The translations under genes and the position numbers were made by a program. From an uncultured Thermofilaceae archaeon (GTDB lineage: Archaea > Thermoproteota > Thermoprotei > Thermofilales > Thermofilaceae): a stretch of DNA of 53,949 nt. Below, in pieces: positions 22,797-30,679 of this stretch. Within the stretch, counting starts at the first letter, position 1; each line of letters starts with the position of its first letter. The notes beneath the pieces were generated by a model, which made no database searches, was not told the origin of the DNA, and was given only the letters and a program-made list of their open reading frames with translations. The stretch spans positions 1-53,949 of the forward strand of contig CALHPJ010000017.1 in assembly GCA_938036345.1 (NCBI GenBank), in the 5' to 3' direction.

Positions 22797-23501
22797 CTAC
22801 TTGTACCTGGCAACCACGAAGGCGTGGGCTACATCGTATGGCTCAAGGTGTACAACATCCAGTATCTCGAACCCCCTTTCCTCTAAGTGATTTATCTCCT
22901 TCCTGTAGGTTTCTGAGGGTTCCTTTGTAACGTCAATGCTCATGGCCTTAATTGCCTGCAGAACGTAGCCATCTTGCTTAAGATAGAATTCGGCATTATC
23001 GGCGACTATCTTGCTTTGAAAAGGCTGCGCTATGTCTGCATAGACCACATCTACTTTTTCGGAGACGATGTTCAAGTACTTGTAGGGGAACCTCGCGTCA
23101 GCGAGGATTGGTATGACATTCTTCCTATGCATGGCGACCTTCTCTAGGAATTCTCTCATCACTCTTGGAGCAAACTCTACGCCGTAGATCAACCCTCTCT
23201 CCCCTATGATGTCCGATACGTGGCTAGGCGTAGTACCAGCCGCCGTTCCCAGATAGAGCACTTTGGAACCCTCTTGCAACGGAACTAGCTTAAGGCCCTT
23301 AAGCATGGCGCCGGCCAATTTACTTCTGTACGGATTCCACACTCTAAGTTCAATCCCTCCCACTTTGATAAGCTGCTCGCCATATACCCTAACCCCAGGA
23401 GCCAAATTCACCGTAGCCAATCTTCTAGATCCATCTTCAAATTCCACCCAGTAAACTCGTTTAAGCGTCTCGTGCTCTTGGTAACTAACCGGCGTAGCCA
23501 T
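22797..23501 (-). CDS. flpA: Fibrillarin-like rRNA/tRNA 2'-O-methyltransferase
   Basis: 234 residues. Fibrillarin is the catalytic subunit of box C/D RNPs that 2'-O-methylate rRNA and tRNA at guide-RNA-defined sites. Family stretches are [44 protein letters not shown] (SAM motif), [22 protein letters not shown] and [11 protein letters not shown]. The catalytic Asp, Lys and Asp positions are all present (ADIAQP, AIKA). The ATG at 23501 has GAGGTGA upstream. It follows nop5 by 21 nt, the standard archaeal pair. Confidence 0.96.
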   Translation of the reverse strand: MATPVSYQEHETLKRVYWVEFEDGSRRLATVNLAPGVRVYGEQLIKVGGIELRVWNPYRSKLAGAMLKGLKLVPLQEGSKVLYLGTAAGTTPSHVSDIIGERGLIYGVEFAPRVMREFLEKVAMHRKNVIPILADARFPYKYLNIVSEKVDVVYADIAQPFQSKIVADNAEFYLKQDGYVLQAIKAMSIDVTKEPSETYRKEINHLEERGFEILDVVHLEPYDVAHAFVVARYK

Positions 23502-23522
23502 AGGTGATCACCTCATTGGACG

Positions 23523-24743
23523 CTAATGTTTCTTTCCCTTTTTCCTACCCTCCCTCTTAACGGGCGGAGGCTGGCTCTGCCTCTTGGGGGGTTTAGGATA
23601 CAGCGTCTTTATCTCCTCTATTCTTTGCTCTAATTGTTCTTTAAGCTCGTCAGCCTTGTATTCGCCTGTGAAGGCGTCTATTCGCGCTGCTATAGCCAGC
23701 TTTGCGGCTAGAGCGCGCGCTATTTTTCCGCGTTGCCATTTGGGTGATTTATGAATTGCGGGGTGCTGGAATATTATCCCGTGTTTTGGCGGTTTACCCC
23801 CTGTCTTTAAAGCTCTGAACAGGGCTTTTTCGGCTCCCAGGACTTGAACAGTGCTGGCCGGCATTGCGGCGAGTTTTGCCAAGCCGCCAGCCAACGCTAT
23901 TAACCGTGCGCCGATTAGCGAACCTACAAGGCCCCTAATATTGGGAGCTACTTCCATCATCGCTTCGTCAATGTACTTCTCAAGTCTCTCCCTAATTTCA
24001 AAGAGCTGAAGAGTGCTGTCGGATATCATTTTGATGGCGTTTAAATCGAAATCTGTCATATCGGCCCCCATACTGGATTTAGCTGCTGGTAGTATCTTAT
24101 CGGCAGTTTCTTCATCGAAGCCTAGCTCGAGTAGGCGATCTTTGCTTACAGCGCTACGGAGCCCTATGTGAGAGACTACCTTAACATAGTCTTCGTGTTC
24201 ATCCAGAATCTCGTCCAGTTCTGGGAAATGCAGGCCGTACCACTCCCTAACTCTAGAGGCGAAGAGATTCAAAGTTTTATTAACATCGTCCAAAGCTGCA
24301 ATGGCCTGAGCTATAAACAAGTCCCGCTTCTCAACAGCCTTCCTGACCTTTCTTCTCGCTAACCTCAGGGAAACCTCATAGCAAATCACATTATACTCGT
24401 TTTCGTTTACCCCTAGCTTGCTCATATATGTGAGAACCCTCTCCCTAAATATCGCGCCGACTTCGTTATTGGGTTTGACGAGAACTTCGCCTTTAAAATA
24501 CTGGGCAATAGACCTTCCAAGATCAGGGTCTTCCACCACCAATTCCCTTAGGTTTCCATCGATTCTGTTTAGTAATGATTTCAATGTGGGAGGTACCCTC
24601 CCCTCCTCTAAGCTCAGCATTTCTTCAGCGGCTTCCTCGGGATTTAGCGGCCACCGCTCATAGGTGATGATTTCGCCTTTCTCATTCAGCAATACCATTG
24701 CTACAGGGGAGCTAACTAGGTAGCCTTTCAAGTACTCCACCAC
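23523..24743 (-). CDS. nop5: Nop5/Nop56-58 box C/D RNP core protein
   Basis: 406 residues, GTG start at 24743. Nop5 is the scaffold that joins fibrillarin to L7Ae and the C/D guide RNA. The N-terminal domain binds fibrillarin (1-130). A coiled coil follows (about 150-260: SLRLARRKVRKAVEKRDLFI and EIRERLEKYIDEAM). The Nop domain has GSLIGARLIALAGGLAKLAAMPASTVQVLGAEKALFRAL and GIIFQHPAIHKSPKWQRGKIARALAAKLAIAARIDAF. The C-terminus is a basic Lys/Pro/Gln tail. It is the first gene of the nop5-flpA operon. Confidence 0.97.
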   Translation of the reverse strand: MVEYLKGYLVSSPVAMVLLNEKGEIITYERWPLNPEEAAEEMLSLEEGRVPPTLKSLLNRIDGNLRELVVEDPDLGRSIAQYFKGEVLVKPNNEVGAIFRERVLTYMSKLGVNENEYNVICYEVSLRLARRKVRKAVEKRDLFIAQAIAALDDVNKTLNLFASRVREWYGLHFPELDEILDEHEDYVKVVSHIGLRSAVSKDRLLELGFDEETADKILPAAKSSMGADMTDFDLNAIKMISDSTLQLFEIRERLEKYIDEAMMEVAPNIRGLVGSLIGARLIALAGGLAKLAAMPASTVQVLGAEKALFRALKTGGKPPKHGIIFQHPAIHKSPKWQRGKIARALAAKLAIAARIDAFTGEYKADELKEQLEQRIEEIKTLYPKPPKRQSQPPPVKREGRKKGKKH

Positions 24744-24837
24744 TTATACTCGGCAACGTTGACTTTTAAATAATTTGTAGCAAGCTCGGCGCTGTTTAGC
24801 GGCAGTGTTAAATTCTGGAAGATATCTACATAGTGTT

Positions 24838-25524
24838 ATGCGCTTTGCCGTGGTAAAGCTGGGAGGACACCTAATCTTTAGCGACCTAGAAATGGACGTT
24901 AGTTACGTGAACAGCCTAATCGAAGAACTCCATATCACAGCAAAGGATTTCGACGGTCTAGCGGTAGTAACGGGGGGAGGGGGGATTGCTCGCCATTACA
25001 TAGCCTGGGGGAAAGCCCTTGGTTTCCACGAGGCACCTCTAGACACCGTCGGGATACTGGTGTCACGTGTAAATGCCGCTTTCCTGTGGGCAGCTTTTCA
25101 CAAAGTGCTACCTCCAAATATACCTTCAACCCTCGGAGAAGCTATTGAGTTAATACGGGTGTGGAAAGTTATATTCGTGGGAGGTCTACAGCCAGCGCAA
25201 TCCACTACAACCGTTGCGGCATTGTTAGCCGAGGCGCTTAACGCCGAGCAATTGGTGATAGCGACGGACGTTGACGGAGTTTACAGCGAAGATCCCAAAA
25301 AGAATCCAGCCGCTAAAAAATTCGAGAAAGTGAAAATCGAAGACTTGGAGCGAATGTTCTCCAAGGGGGTTGAGGCAGGAGGCTACAAGCTGTTTGACCC
25401 ACTAACCTTGGCCGTGATTAAGAGAAGCCGCATACCGACACAAGTTATTACTGGTAGGCCACCGAGCAATGTAAGAAGAGCCCTTAACGGGGAAAGCATA
25501 GGCACCATCGTGCTCAGCTCGTAG
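24838..25524 (+). CDS. pyrH: UMP kinase, archaeal PyrH type
   Basis: 228 residues from the ATG at 24838; a GTG 33 nt upstream is in frame but the family starts at VVKLGG. UMP kinase phosphorylates UMP to UDP. The amino-acid-kinase fold shows KLGGHLI (6-12), VVTGGGGIAR, GGLQPAQSTTTVAALLAEAL (UMP binding), TDVDGVYSEDPKKNPAA (ATP binding) and the C-terminal TQVITGRPPSNVRRAL. It is divergent from nop5 with about 95 nt between the starts. Confidence 0.93.
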   Translation: MRFAVVKLGGHLIFSDLEMDVSYVNSLIEELHITAKDFDGLAVVTGGGGIARHYIAWGKALGFHEAPLDTVGILVSRVNAAFLWAAFHKVLPPNIPSTLGEAIELIRVWKVIFVGGLQPAQSTTTVAALLAEALNAEQLVIATDVDGVYSEDPKKNPAAKKFEKVKIEDLERMFSKGVEAGGYKLFDPLTLAVIKRSRIPTQVITGRPPSNVRRALNGESIGTIVLSS

Positions 25525-25574
25525 TCCCTGCTGCACAGTAAACTATTTAATCCATTTGCTTTCAAATCACTATC

Positions 25575-25664
25575 GCGGCCGTAGCCTAGCGGTAGGGCGC
25601 CGATCCCGATGGGAGCGTAGGCCCCCCGCGCCGGAGGACCCGGGTTCGAATCCCGGCGGCCGCA
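25575..25664 (+). tRNA. tRNA-Gly(CCC) with an 18-nt intron at position 29/30
   Basis: The 90-nt gene gives a 72-nt tRNA after removal of 25603-25620. Acceptor GCGGCCG/CGGCCGC, discriminator A, D stem GCCT/GGGC and a perfect T arm frame it. Splicing restores the anticodon stem CCGGC/GCCGG. The bulge-helix-bulge is visible: central helix 25597-25600 with 25615-25618, bulges 25601-25603 and 25619-25621, and an intron hairpin TCCC/GGGA. With this splice the anticodon loop reads CCCCCGC, so the anticodon is CCC (25625-25627) and residue 33 is C, where almost all elongator tRNAs have U. No CCA is encoded. Confidence 0.88.
25603..25620 (+). other. Non-canonical intron of tRNA-Gly(CCC)
   Basis: 18 nt between tRNA positions 29 and 30. 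It folds as a hairpin, TCCC (25604-25607) with GGGA (25611-25614) and loop GAT. Together with exon bases it completes a bulge-helix-bulge with two 3-nt bulges, the substrate of archaeal splicing endonuclease. Non-37/38 introns need the heteromeric enzyme form found in crenarchaea. Confidence 0.85.
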
Positions 25665-25899
25665 CCTCTACTTTTGGAATTCTAATTCAAGTGCACCGCG
25701 CTTTAAAGTTGATTCCGCAAGTAAGAATTAGCTATGAAAGGGATTCGTATGGCTCCGGCCTAAAGTTGCGGGCATTCCTACAAAAGCTTTGTTAAACTAG
25801 CATGACCCACTTAATGAAGTATACCTGCGGTGTTACCTGCGTAATTCGACTCAGTAGAATTGAGCATACTAAGTACTTCACCAAGAAAATACATTTGCA

Positions 25900-26565
25900 A
25901 TGGAGTTTAAGCCCAGACCCCTATCCGACGTATCGGGCAGGGACGCCTTTAAGCGGATGTTAGGAGTAAAGGTTTGCGATATCAGCGGAAATTACATTGG
26001 GTACTTAAAACGAGTTTACATTGATAGGAAAAGCGGCAAAGCAAAGAGGTTGGTAGTCAGGCTTGTCGACGGGACGCTAGTTATCTTAGAGCCAGGAGAG
26101 GTAGTAGTGAACTCGGACAGCTTAGTGGTTAACAGGAAAATTTACGTAGGAATAAAGGATGTTAGAGCGGCTACCGCTAAACTGGAGGAGGCGACCAGGG
26201 AATTGAGAAGAATCAAGGAAAAAGTTCTAGAGCTTGACGAATCCTACATTGCAGGAGAGATTTCCAAGGAGACATACTTGATTTTCAGAAACGAGCTTGA
26301 GTCGAAGAAGAAGGCTCTCATATTCAACATAAAGTCTCTCCTAGAGGAGTTAGAAGCTTACTCGTTAAAGCTTGAAGATGAAAGAAATGATTTGCTGAAC
26401 AAGCTGAAAAACTCTAGTAGGGCTGAGAGCGAGGAGATCTTGAAGAAGCTAAGAGACCTGCGCGGCATCATAGCTAGGATCCAAGAACTAACGGAAAGCA
26501 TCAAAGACGAACTGGCTTTTGAAATGGAGCTAGATGATTTCATAGCAACCTGTTTAGCACCTTGA
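25900..26565 (+). CDS. CdvA-like protein: PRC-barrel plus coiled coil
   Basis: 221 residues, ATG at 25900. Residues about 15-85 form a PRC-barrel: MLGVKVCDISGNYIGYLKRVYIDRKSGK, LVVRLVDGTLVILEPGEVVVNSDSLVV. The rest is a long charged coiled coil (about 95-205), ending in an acidic amphipathic tail DELAFEMELDDFIATCL. This is the domain layout of CdvA, which in Sulfolobus forms the mid-cell ring and recruits ESCRT-III-like CdvB; the coiled coils share a YIAGEI turn. Thermoproteales are generally described as lacking CdvABC. No cdvB or cdvC is in the window and the CdvB-binding peptide cannot be judged by eye, so a broader PRC-barrel role remains possible. It is monocistronic, downstream of tRNA-Gly. 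Confidence 0.72.
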   Translation: MEFKPRPLSDVSGRDAFKRMLGVKVCDISGNYIGYLKRVYIDRKSGKAKRLVVRLVDGTLVILEPGEVVVNSDSLVVNRKIYVGIKDVRAATAKLEEATRELRRIKEKVLELDESYIAGEISKETYLIFRNELESKKKALIFNIKSLLEELEAYSLKLEDERNDLLNKLKNSSRAESEEILKKLRDLRGIIARIQELTESIKDELAFEMELDDFIATCLAP

Positions 26566-26573
26566 TACTGCTT

Positions 26574-26600
26574 TACATGCTTTTAAGCAAAGTAAGCATG
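26574..26600 (+). other. Hairpin downstream of the CdvA-like gene
   Basis: CATGCTT and AAGCATG form a perfect 7-bp stem around an 11-nt loop just after the stop of the CdvA-like gene. It could mark the transcript end or stabilise the 3' end. No other function can be seen. Confidence 0.3.
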
Positions 26601-26698
26601 AAAGGGTGTTTCGTTGCTTAGGAACGCAACAAAGCGCGCCACAGCCAGCCTCTTTGGGGTTGCTATTAAGGTATAAGGTATGTTACAAGTAAACTTCC

Positions 26699-26863
26699 CT
26701 AGACCCTCTCAGTTTTATCTTCAACACCTAAAACTTTATGGGGGGTATTCTCTCCGCACTGCCTGCAGTACAGGTACAGTTTCTCAAATTCAAACAAGTT
26801 AAATCCCACGTCTAAGATCCGCGTCACCCCACATACCTCGCATTTAATAATCCACTTCGTCAT
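26699..26863 (-). CDS. Small zinc-ribbon protein
   Basis: A 54-residue gene. ATG at 26863 is followed by CEVCG (residues 8-12) and CRQCG (33-37), a spacing typical of a two-CxxC zinc ribbon, and by a charged C-terminus. The 20 residues between the knuckles contain FEFEKLYLYC, a plausible beta-hairpin. The reading frame is short but uses the same codons as nearby genes and fills what would be a 537-nt gap. Small zinc ribbons of this type often serve in transcription or translation complexes; nothing more can be said. The flanking stretches 26566-26698 and 26864-27102 hold no gene I can support. Confidence 0.65.
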   Translation of the reverse strand: MTKWIIKCEVCGVTRILDVGFNLFEFEKLYLYCRQCGENTPHKVLGVEDKTERV

Positions 26864-27102
26864 AAACGAGCGAGGCTACCGCCTCTTACTAAACTTTTTG
26901 TCAAGTGCAATTGATACTCGGTCTAATTCTGTCGAGGCTGTAGTTCCAAACACGTGCGGAAGACTGCGCTATTACTATTGTTTTAATAGGGGGCTCAGTG
27001 GCTGCTCGCCTCTTCACCTTCAGATAACCCTTATTTCCGCCTCTTCATAGCCTTGAAAACTACATCTGTGGTCCTGTTAAAAATATTTTCGTAAGTTTAC
27101 GA

Positions 27103-28128
27103 CTAGAGCCCCGCCACGGCGTAAGCATTCAGAGCTGAAAGACACGCTGTGAGAAGGGTTTTAACTCTTTCTTCTAATGGGCGGGTCCAAGGCGTTGTAA
27201 ACCCGAACGCGTAACACTTTCGTGCCGCGTAATCTACTAGGCCGCAAAGTCTTGCACCTACAAGCAATCCCTCTCTAAGCGAAGCTACATTTTGATTTGA
27301 GTAAACCCCCATGCTAGCGAGCTTCATGCCGTAAATGTTTACCTGTTCAAGGACTAGGTCAACTATTGTAAGCTCGTTACCTATGGGCTCCTCCCTTGTC
27401 AATACGTAGAACCCGTCCCCCTTACTTTCGTGTAAATCTATTACCATCCCCGGTTGCTGAAGGTCGACGAAATTCTTCAGCTGCGCTGTCTCGGGGATGC
27501 ATTTCTCGCCGAAATCATCATAGGTGACAAGTTTGTTATCAAGCAGCATTGAAGTTATGAAGCGTCCTAAGGCACCGACCCCTTCCACACTAGACGCTTG
27601 GGACGTAACAAGTATCCGTGTTTCACCCAGTGATTCGAACAATTCGTTTTCTTTGATCCTCTTTTCTAGTAACTCTAAGGTATCGTAAGCGTCAAGAACT
27701 TCGCTGCAGGCAATACCGACACCCTTTAGTAGAGCGAAAAAAAGCTGATCATCAATTAGGATTTCGGCATCATATGACTTGAGAATTTCACGAACTTCTT
27801 TAATATTATTAATAATTAGGTTTTCACCTAGCATCCTGCTGAGTACAAACGAGATGTCATGGAATCCCGTTGGGTCACGCGATGGAAGTATGTAAACCGT
27901 CCGTTCAACATCTACCTGCATGATGAGTTCAAGTGCGGCGTAAACTCCTGCAACTTCTACACCTGAGGCTCCCGCAGTTACAAGTGCAGGGGGTTCTTCT
28001 CTCCCTCCCAACTTAAATACTACTATGGGTAATCCAAGCCAATCCTCTAGAGATGCAGCAACCCTGTAACGTTTCTTAAGCGAATTTATCACGTCCAGAT
28101 ACTCGCCCTCCCCCGAAGTTTGCATCAC
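27103..28128 (-). CDS. M14 carboxypeptidase/AstE-like fold protein with altered zinc site
   Basis: 341 residues. The layout resembles M14 zinc carboxypeptidases and succinylglutamate desuccinylases: a strand ending in ALVTAGASGVEVAGVYAALELI (about 47-68), then RTVYILPSRDPTGFHD, and later VIDLHESKGDGFYVL (about 224-238), which holds the second zinc-binding His. In active members the first segment reads GxHGxE with His and Glu ligands. Here the His position is Ser (GASGVE) while the Glu is kept. The protein may therefore bind metal differently or be inactive. Gene stands alone, divergent from the methyltransferase at 28212. Family call by pattern only. Confidence 0.6.
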   Translation of the reverse strand: MMQTSGEGEYLDVINSLKKRYRVAASLEDWLGLPIVVFKLGGREEPPALVTAGASGVEVAGVYAALELIMQVDVERTVYILPSRDPTGFHDISFVLSRMLGENLIINNIKEVREILKSYDAEILIDDQLFFALLKGVGIACSEVLDAYDTLELLEKRIKENELFESLGETRILVTSQASSVEGVGALGRFITSMLLDNKLVTYDDFGEKCIPETAQLKNFVDLQQPGMVIDLHESKGDGFYVLTREEPIGNELTIVDLVLEQVNIYGMKLASMGVYSNQNVASLREGLLVGARLCGLVDYAARKCYAFGFTTPWTRPLEERVKTLLTACLSALNAYAVAGL

Positions 28129-28211
28129 AGCTACTGGTTCAACTTAGGCATAAAAGCACTTCCCCGGCGCGTTACCTGGAAAAGAATAATACACCCCACC
28201 AGCCTTCTAAA

Positions 28212-29081
28212 ATGCCTGGAGTGTGGAGTTACGTTGTGTTTTGTCCTCGGGAAGGCATAGCGCTAAGCCTAGCTGAAGCTAAGCAAATACTAAGTTCAAA
28301 GGATTGCGAAGTTACCGTGAATCTGGGCAGGGATTCAGCTACAGTGACATGCGAAGGGGATATGCTAGTGCTTGGAGCGGTAAAAGTTAGCTTTAGAGAG
28401 CTTCAAAATGCAATTAGGGGTCAGGAGGACTCCGTTTTCTTCTTAACCAATAGCGGCGGTATCCTGCGCCTCGCATTTAGCCGAGACGGCAAGTTCTACA
28501 AGCTGAAAGCTTTGAAGGAAAACGTAGCGCCGACTTTAGAGATATCGGGCATACACATGCATAATATATCCAGTACCGATCCCTGGAGCGATGCAGAGAG
28601 GAAGGTCAAGTTAGTGAACGTTGGGAAGGGGTTCAAAGCATTGGACATAGGCACTGGACTCGGATACACAGCTATACATTTAGCTAGGAAAGGTGCCGAG
28701 GTCATTTCTATAGAGAAGGATCCGAATGTAATAGAGATTGCCGAGTACAATCCATGGTCTCGGGAATTAGCGCGGCCTGAAATCACGCTGCTGCTGGGCG
28801 ATGCATTCTCTCTTCTCGACTACTTTCCAGTAGGCGAATTTGACGTAGCTATTCATGACCCTCCCCGCTTCAGCCTAGCCGGTAGCCTCTACAGCTTAAA
28901 CTTTTACGTGAAATTACGCAGGGTGTTGAGGAGGGGGGCCCGAGTGTACCATTACACAGGAGCCCCAGGTAAGTATAAAGGTCTCAATTTCCAGGCAGGT
29001 ATTGCAAAGAGGCTTAGGCTGGCAGGTTTCCGTGTAGTGAAAGTTATCAAAGATTATGGCATCGTGGCCGAGGCCGGCTAG
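28212..29081 (+). CDS. Predicted archaeal SAM-dependent methyltransferase (COG2521-like)
   Basis: 289 residues. The N-terminal 120 residues form a small domain with several strands. The C-terminal Rossmann domain has ALDIGTGLGYTAIHLARKGAEVISIEKDPNVIEIA (SAM-binding motifs I and II, about 140-175), LGDAFSLL, and the catalytic-type motif IHDPPRFS (about 215). DPPR/NPPY-type motifs are typical of enzymes that methylate a base amino group. Segments before motif I (GIHMHNIS) are characteristic of an archaeal-only family with unknown substrate. ATG at 28212. It converges with the unknown gene at 29078, overlapping by 4 nt. Confidence 0.85.
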   Translation: MPGVWSYVVFCPREGIALSLAEAKQILSSKDCEVTVNLGRDSATVTCEGDMLVLGAVKVSFRELQNAIRGQEDSVFFLTNSGGILRLAFSRDGKFYKLKALKENVAPTLEISGIHMHNISSTDPWSDAERKVKLVNVGKGFKALDIGTGLGYTAIHLARKGAEVISIEKDPNVIEIAEYNPWSRELARPEITLLLGDAFSLLDYFPVGEFDVAIHDPPRFSLAGSLYSLNFYVKLRRVLRRGARVYHYTGAPGKYKGLNFQAGIAKRLRLAGFRVVKVIKDYGIVAEAG

Positions 29082-29482
29082 GCGTGAACGCTGGTAGCCG
29101 GCTTGAGTTCGATTAAAGTTTTCTGCTTCCAGCCAACCTGCATAAGTTTCTTTGCAAGTTTTTGCAAAATTCCAGGTGATAACGATGTAAAAACCATAGT
29201 TTTAATAATCGCTTTTTCCTCTAGGAATGCCGAACATAAAATTACTCTACCTCTATATTTAATTATAAATTCCTCTTTTAAATTAAAATCATCAAGTTTA
29301 AACCCTAGACCATTAAGGGTCGAATAGACCACACTGTACTGCTTAGCGTACTTTTTCGGATCGATATTTTTGGCCAGGTGAGCGCCAATTAACATGAGGT
29401 CAATAAAGGTTACTGCGCGGTCATGCTTTACCTCGAAAACCGCTATACCTGTCGGTGGCTTGTAAACGTGTATTTGCCGCAT
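29078..29482 (-). CDS. Hypothetical protein
   Basis: 134 residues from the ATG at 29482. This start was chosen because a TTTTTAA box (centre near 29508) lies 26 nt upstream, fitting a leaderless transcript; an upstream in-frame TTG at 29524 would give 148 residues. The sequence is basic and mixed alpha/beta (VFEVKHDRAVTFIDLMLIGAHLAK, FIIKYRGRVILCSAF, LAKKLMQVGW). I recognise no family. It ends inside the convergent methyltransferase gene. Confidence 0.6.
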   Translation of the reverse strand: MRQIHVYKPPTGIAVFEVKHDRAVTFIDLMLIGAHLAKNIDPKKYAKQYSVVYSTLNGLGFKLDDFNLKEEFIIKYRGRVILCSAFLEEKAIIKTMVFTSLSPGILQKLAKKLMQVGWKQKTLIELKPATSVHA

Positions 29483-29626
29483 CTGTAGGGTGGGGATGTT
29501 CCTCCTTAAAAACTTCGCGTGCAAAAACCCGCATGCTATTTTAGCGTTTTTCTGTTAAATTTTCAGTTTTTCTGCCCAGCGAGTCGCAGAGGAGAACCTA
29601 TATATCCCTTCTTAGAAGGGAAAGCC

Positions 29627-29702
29627 GCGGCCGTAGTCGAGCCTGGACTAAGACGCCGGCCTTCCACGCCGGAGAACCCGGGTTCGAATCCCGGCGGCCG
29701 CA
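29627..29702 (+). tRNA. tRNA-Gly(UCC)
   Basis: 76 nt, no intron, no encoded CCA. The acceptor GCGGCCG/CGGCCGC and discriminator A match the tRNA-Gly(CCC) gene at 25575. The anticodon stem CCGGC/GCCGG encloses loop CTTCCAC (anticodon TCC), and the T arm is CCGGG TTCGAAT CCCGG. A TATATA box lies at about 29599. On the other strand, 55 nt of this gene overlap the 3' end of the TFB-like reading frame. Confidence 0.97.
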
Positions 29703-30484
29703 TCAGCGTGCGAAGTTATGGTTTCTGTTTTTGTTTTTCTGATACTATATAGTAGATTACGAAGAAATATTATATTTTCCCTAATTCTACTAGGAGATCT
29801 ATTAAACAATTTAGCTAAATAATAGAAACTAATTCTTTTCTTCGCCTCTAAATAGAAAGCGCCTATAACTAGCAATTGAGGATCGCGCCCTCCTAATCGC
29901 GGTCGCAGTTCTTCTAGCAAGGAAGCTACACGTTGCTTAACTTCGGCATCGACTTCAATACCGGCTTCTCGAAGATGCTTGTACACTGTTTCTATATTTT
30001 CTGTGAGAGAAGGTCTCGGCAGAAAGTGAGTTGAGCGCAGGAGAGCCAATAATCTTACCACCTTACCAAAGTGTACTTTAACACCCTTTCTAGCTAAGCT
30101 CTTGAGACTCAGCATCACAGCTTTGCGCGGAGGGTACCTGTGCGTAATTAATGTTAGAGCTAGAGCTGCTGCAGCCATAGTGTACTGAGTATGACGTGTG
30201 CAGGGAATAAGTTTCCCCAAGGTGAAGAACCATAGCTTTGCCTCATCGGAATTCATTCCCAACTCCAGGCACAAGGCGTCTAACAGGGATTCCGCTCTTC
30301 TTAATCCACGATAGCGATTATTGCCTTTCAATCTTTTCCACCTCCTACGCCATTCAATGACTTCTTCCACATGTTCATCAAAGAGTTGCTCTATAACGAG
30401 TCCGCATTCGCGGCACACCAGGAAGCCATCAGCTTCGATGAGCCTAAAGCTTCCGCAATAGTTACAAACTACCCCCTCCATCAA
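29648..30484 (-). CDS. Divergent transcription factor B (TFB) paralogue
   Basis: 278 residues. The N-terminal zinc ribbon is CNYCG (7-11) and CRECG (28-32), followed by an acidic EQLFDEHVEE linker where the B-reader/B-linker lies. Two cyclin-like repeats follow, about 60-150 and 160-250 (RHTQYTMAAAALALTLITHRYP; LLVIGAFYLEAKKRISFYYLAKLFNRSPSRIRENI). TFB recruits RNA polymerase to TATA-bound TBP. This copy lacks the usual well-conserved repeat core, so it is a specialised paralogue. The last 18 codons run antisense through tRNA-Gly(UCC), and the native protein probably ends near residue 255-260. It may be truncated by whatever placed the tRNA here. Confidence 0.78.
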   Translation of the reverse strand: MMEGVVCNYCGSFRLIEADGFLVCRECGLVIEQLFDEHVEEVIEWRRRWKRLKGNNRYRGLRRAESLLDALCLELGMNSDEAKLWFFTLGKLIPCTRHTQYTMAAAALALTLITHRYPPRKAVMLSLKSLARKGVKVHFGKVVRLLALLRSTHFLPRPSLTENIETVYKHLREAGIEVDAEVKQRVASLLEELRPRLGGRDPQLLVIGAFYLEAKKRISFYYLAKLFNRSPSRIRENIIFLRNLLYSIRKTKTETITSHADAAAGIRTRVLRRGRPAS

Positions 30485-30550
30485 ATTCTGCTAGTTTGCA
30501 AGGATACAAAGCCTAAAGGTGGGATAAGGGGGGAGGGGGTGAACGCAAAC

Positions 30551-30560
30551 CTTATTAAAT
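30551..30560 (+). promoter_or_regulatory. TATA-like box before the candidate ncRNA and dnaG
   Basis: CTTATTAAAT lies about 45 nt before the structured RNA at 30590. The expected start of transcription, 22-27 nt downstream, is near 30580. This would make an RNA that begins just before the structured element and may run on into dnaG. Confidence 0.45.
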
Positions 30561-30603
30561 TAGTCAATGTTTACTAGCACGAACCCAAAGCGGGGGCTTA
30601 ATG

Positions 30604-30679
30604 CCACCTGGAGAGAGCGCGTGGAGCTTAGGGCGTTGTTCCGCCAAGCTGTGAGAACGCGTGTTAACAGGTGGCTACA
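30604..30679 (+). ncRNA. Candidate H/ACA guide RNA (pseudouridylation)
   Basis: A single hairpin with the H/ACA plan. The lower stem is 30604-30610 with 30668-30674 (7 bp). The pocket is GAGAGA (30611-30616) opposite GTTAA (30663-30667). The upper stem is 30617-30622 with 30657-30662. A kink-turn follows, with sheared G653-A625 and A654-G624 (last three digits of the coordinate) and 3-nt loop 30650-30652. The apical stem is 30626-30629 with 30646-30649, plus GGCG/CGCC. ACA is at 30677-30679, 14 nt after the upper stem, which is the distance H/ACA guides use. L7Ae, its kink-turn binder, is in this window. A competing 9-bp pairing (30590-30598 with 30679-30687) would make it a dnaG leader element. 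No rRNA target was found by eye. Confidence 0.5.

Noticed and set aside
25665-25899. Possible small gene or RNA between tRNA-Gly(CCC) and the CdvA-like gene
   Set aside because: No frame with a supportable start, no stable fold seen, and no box motifs. I see nothing in it beyond a promoter-like TTTAAA.
26864-27102. Box C/D guide RNA on the minus strand
   Set aside because: AGATGTA, CTATGAAGA and TCTGA resemble boxes C, C' and D, but box C does not match RUGAUGA and there is no clear D'. Too weak to list.
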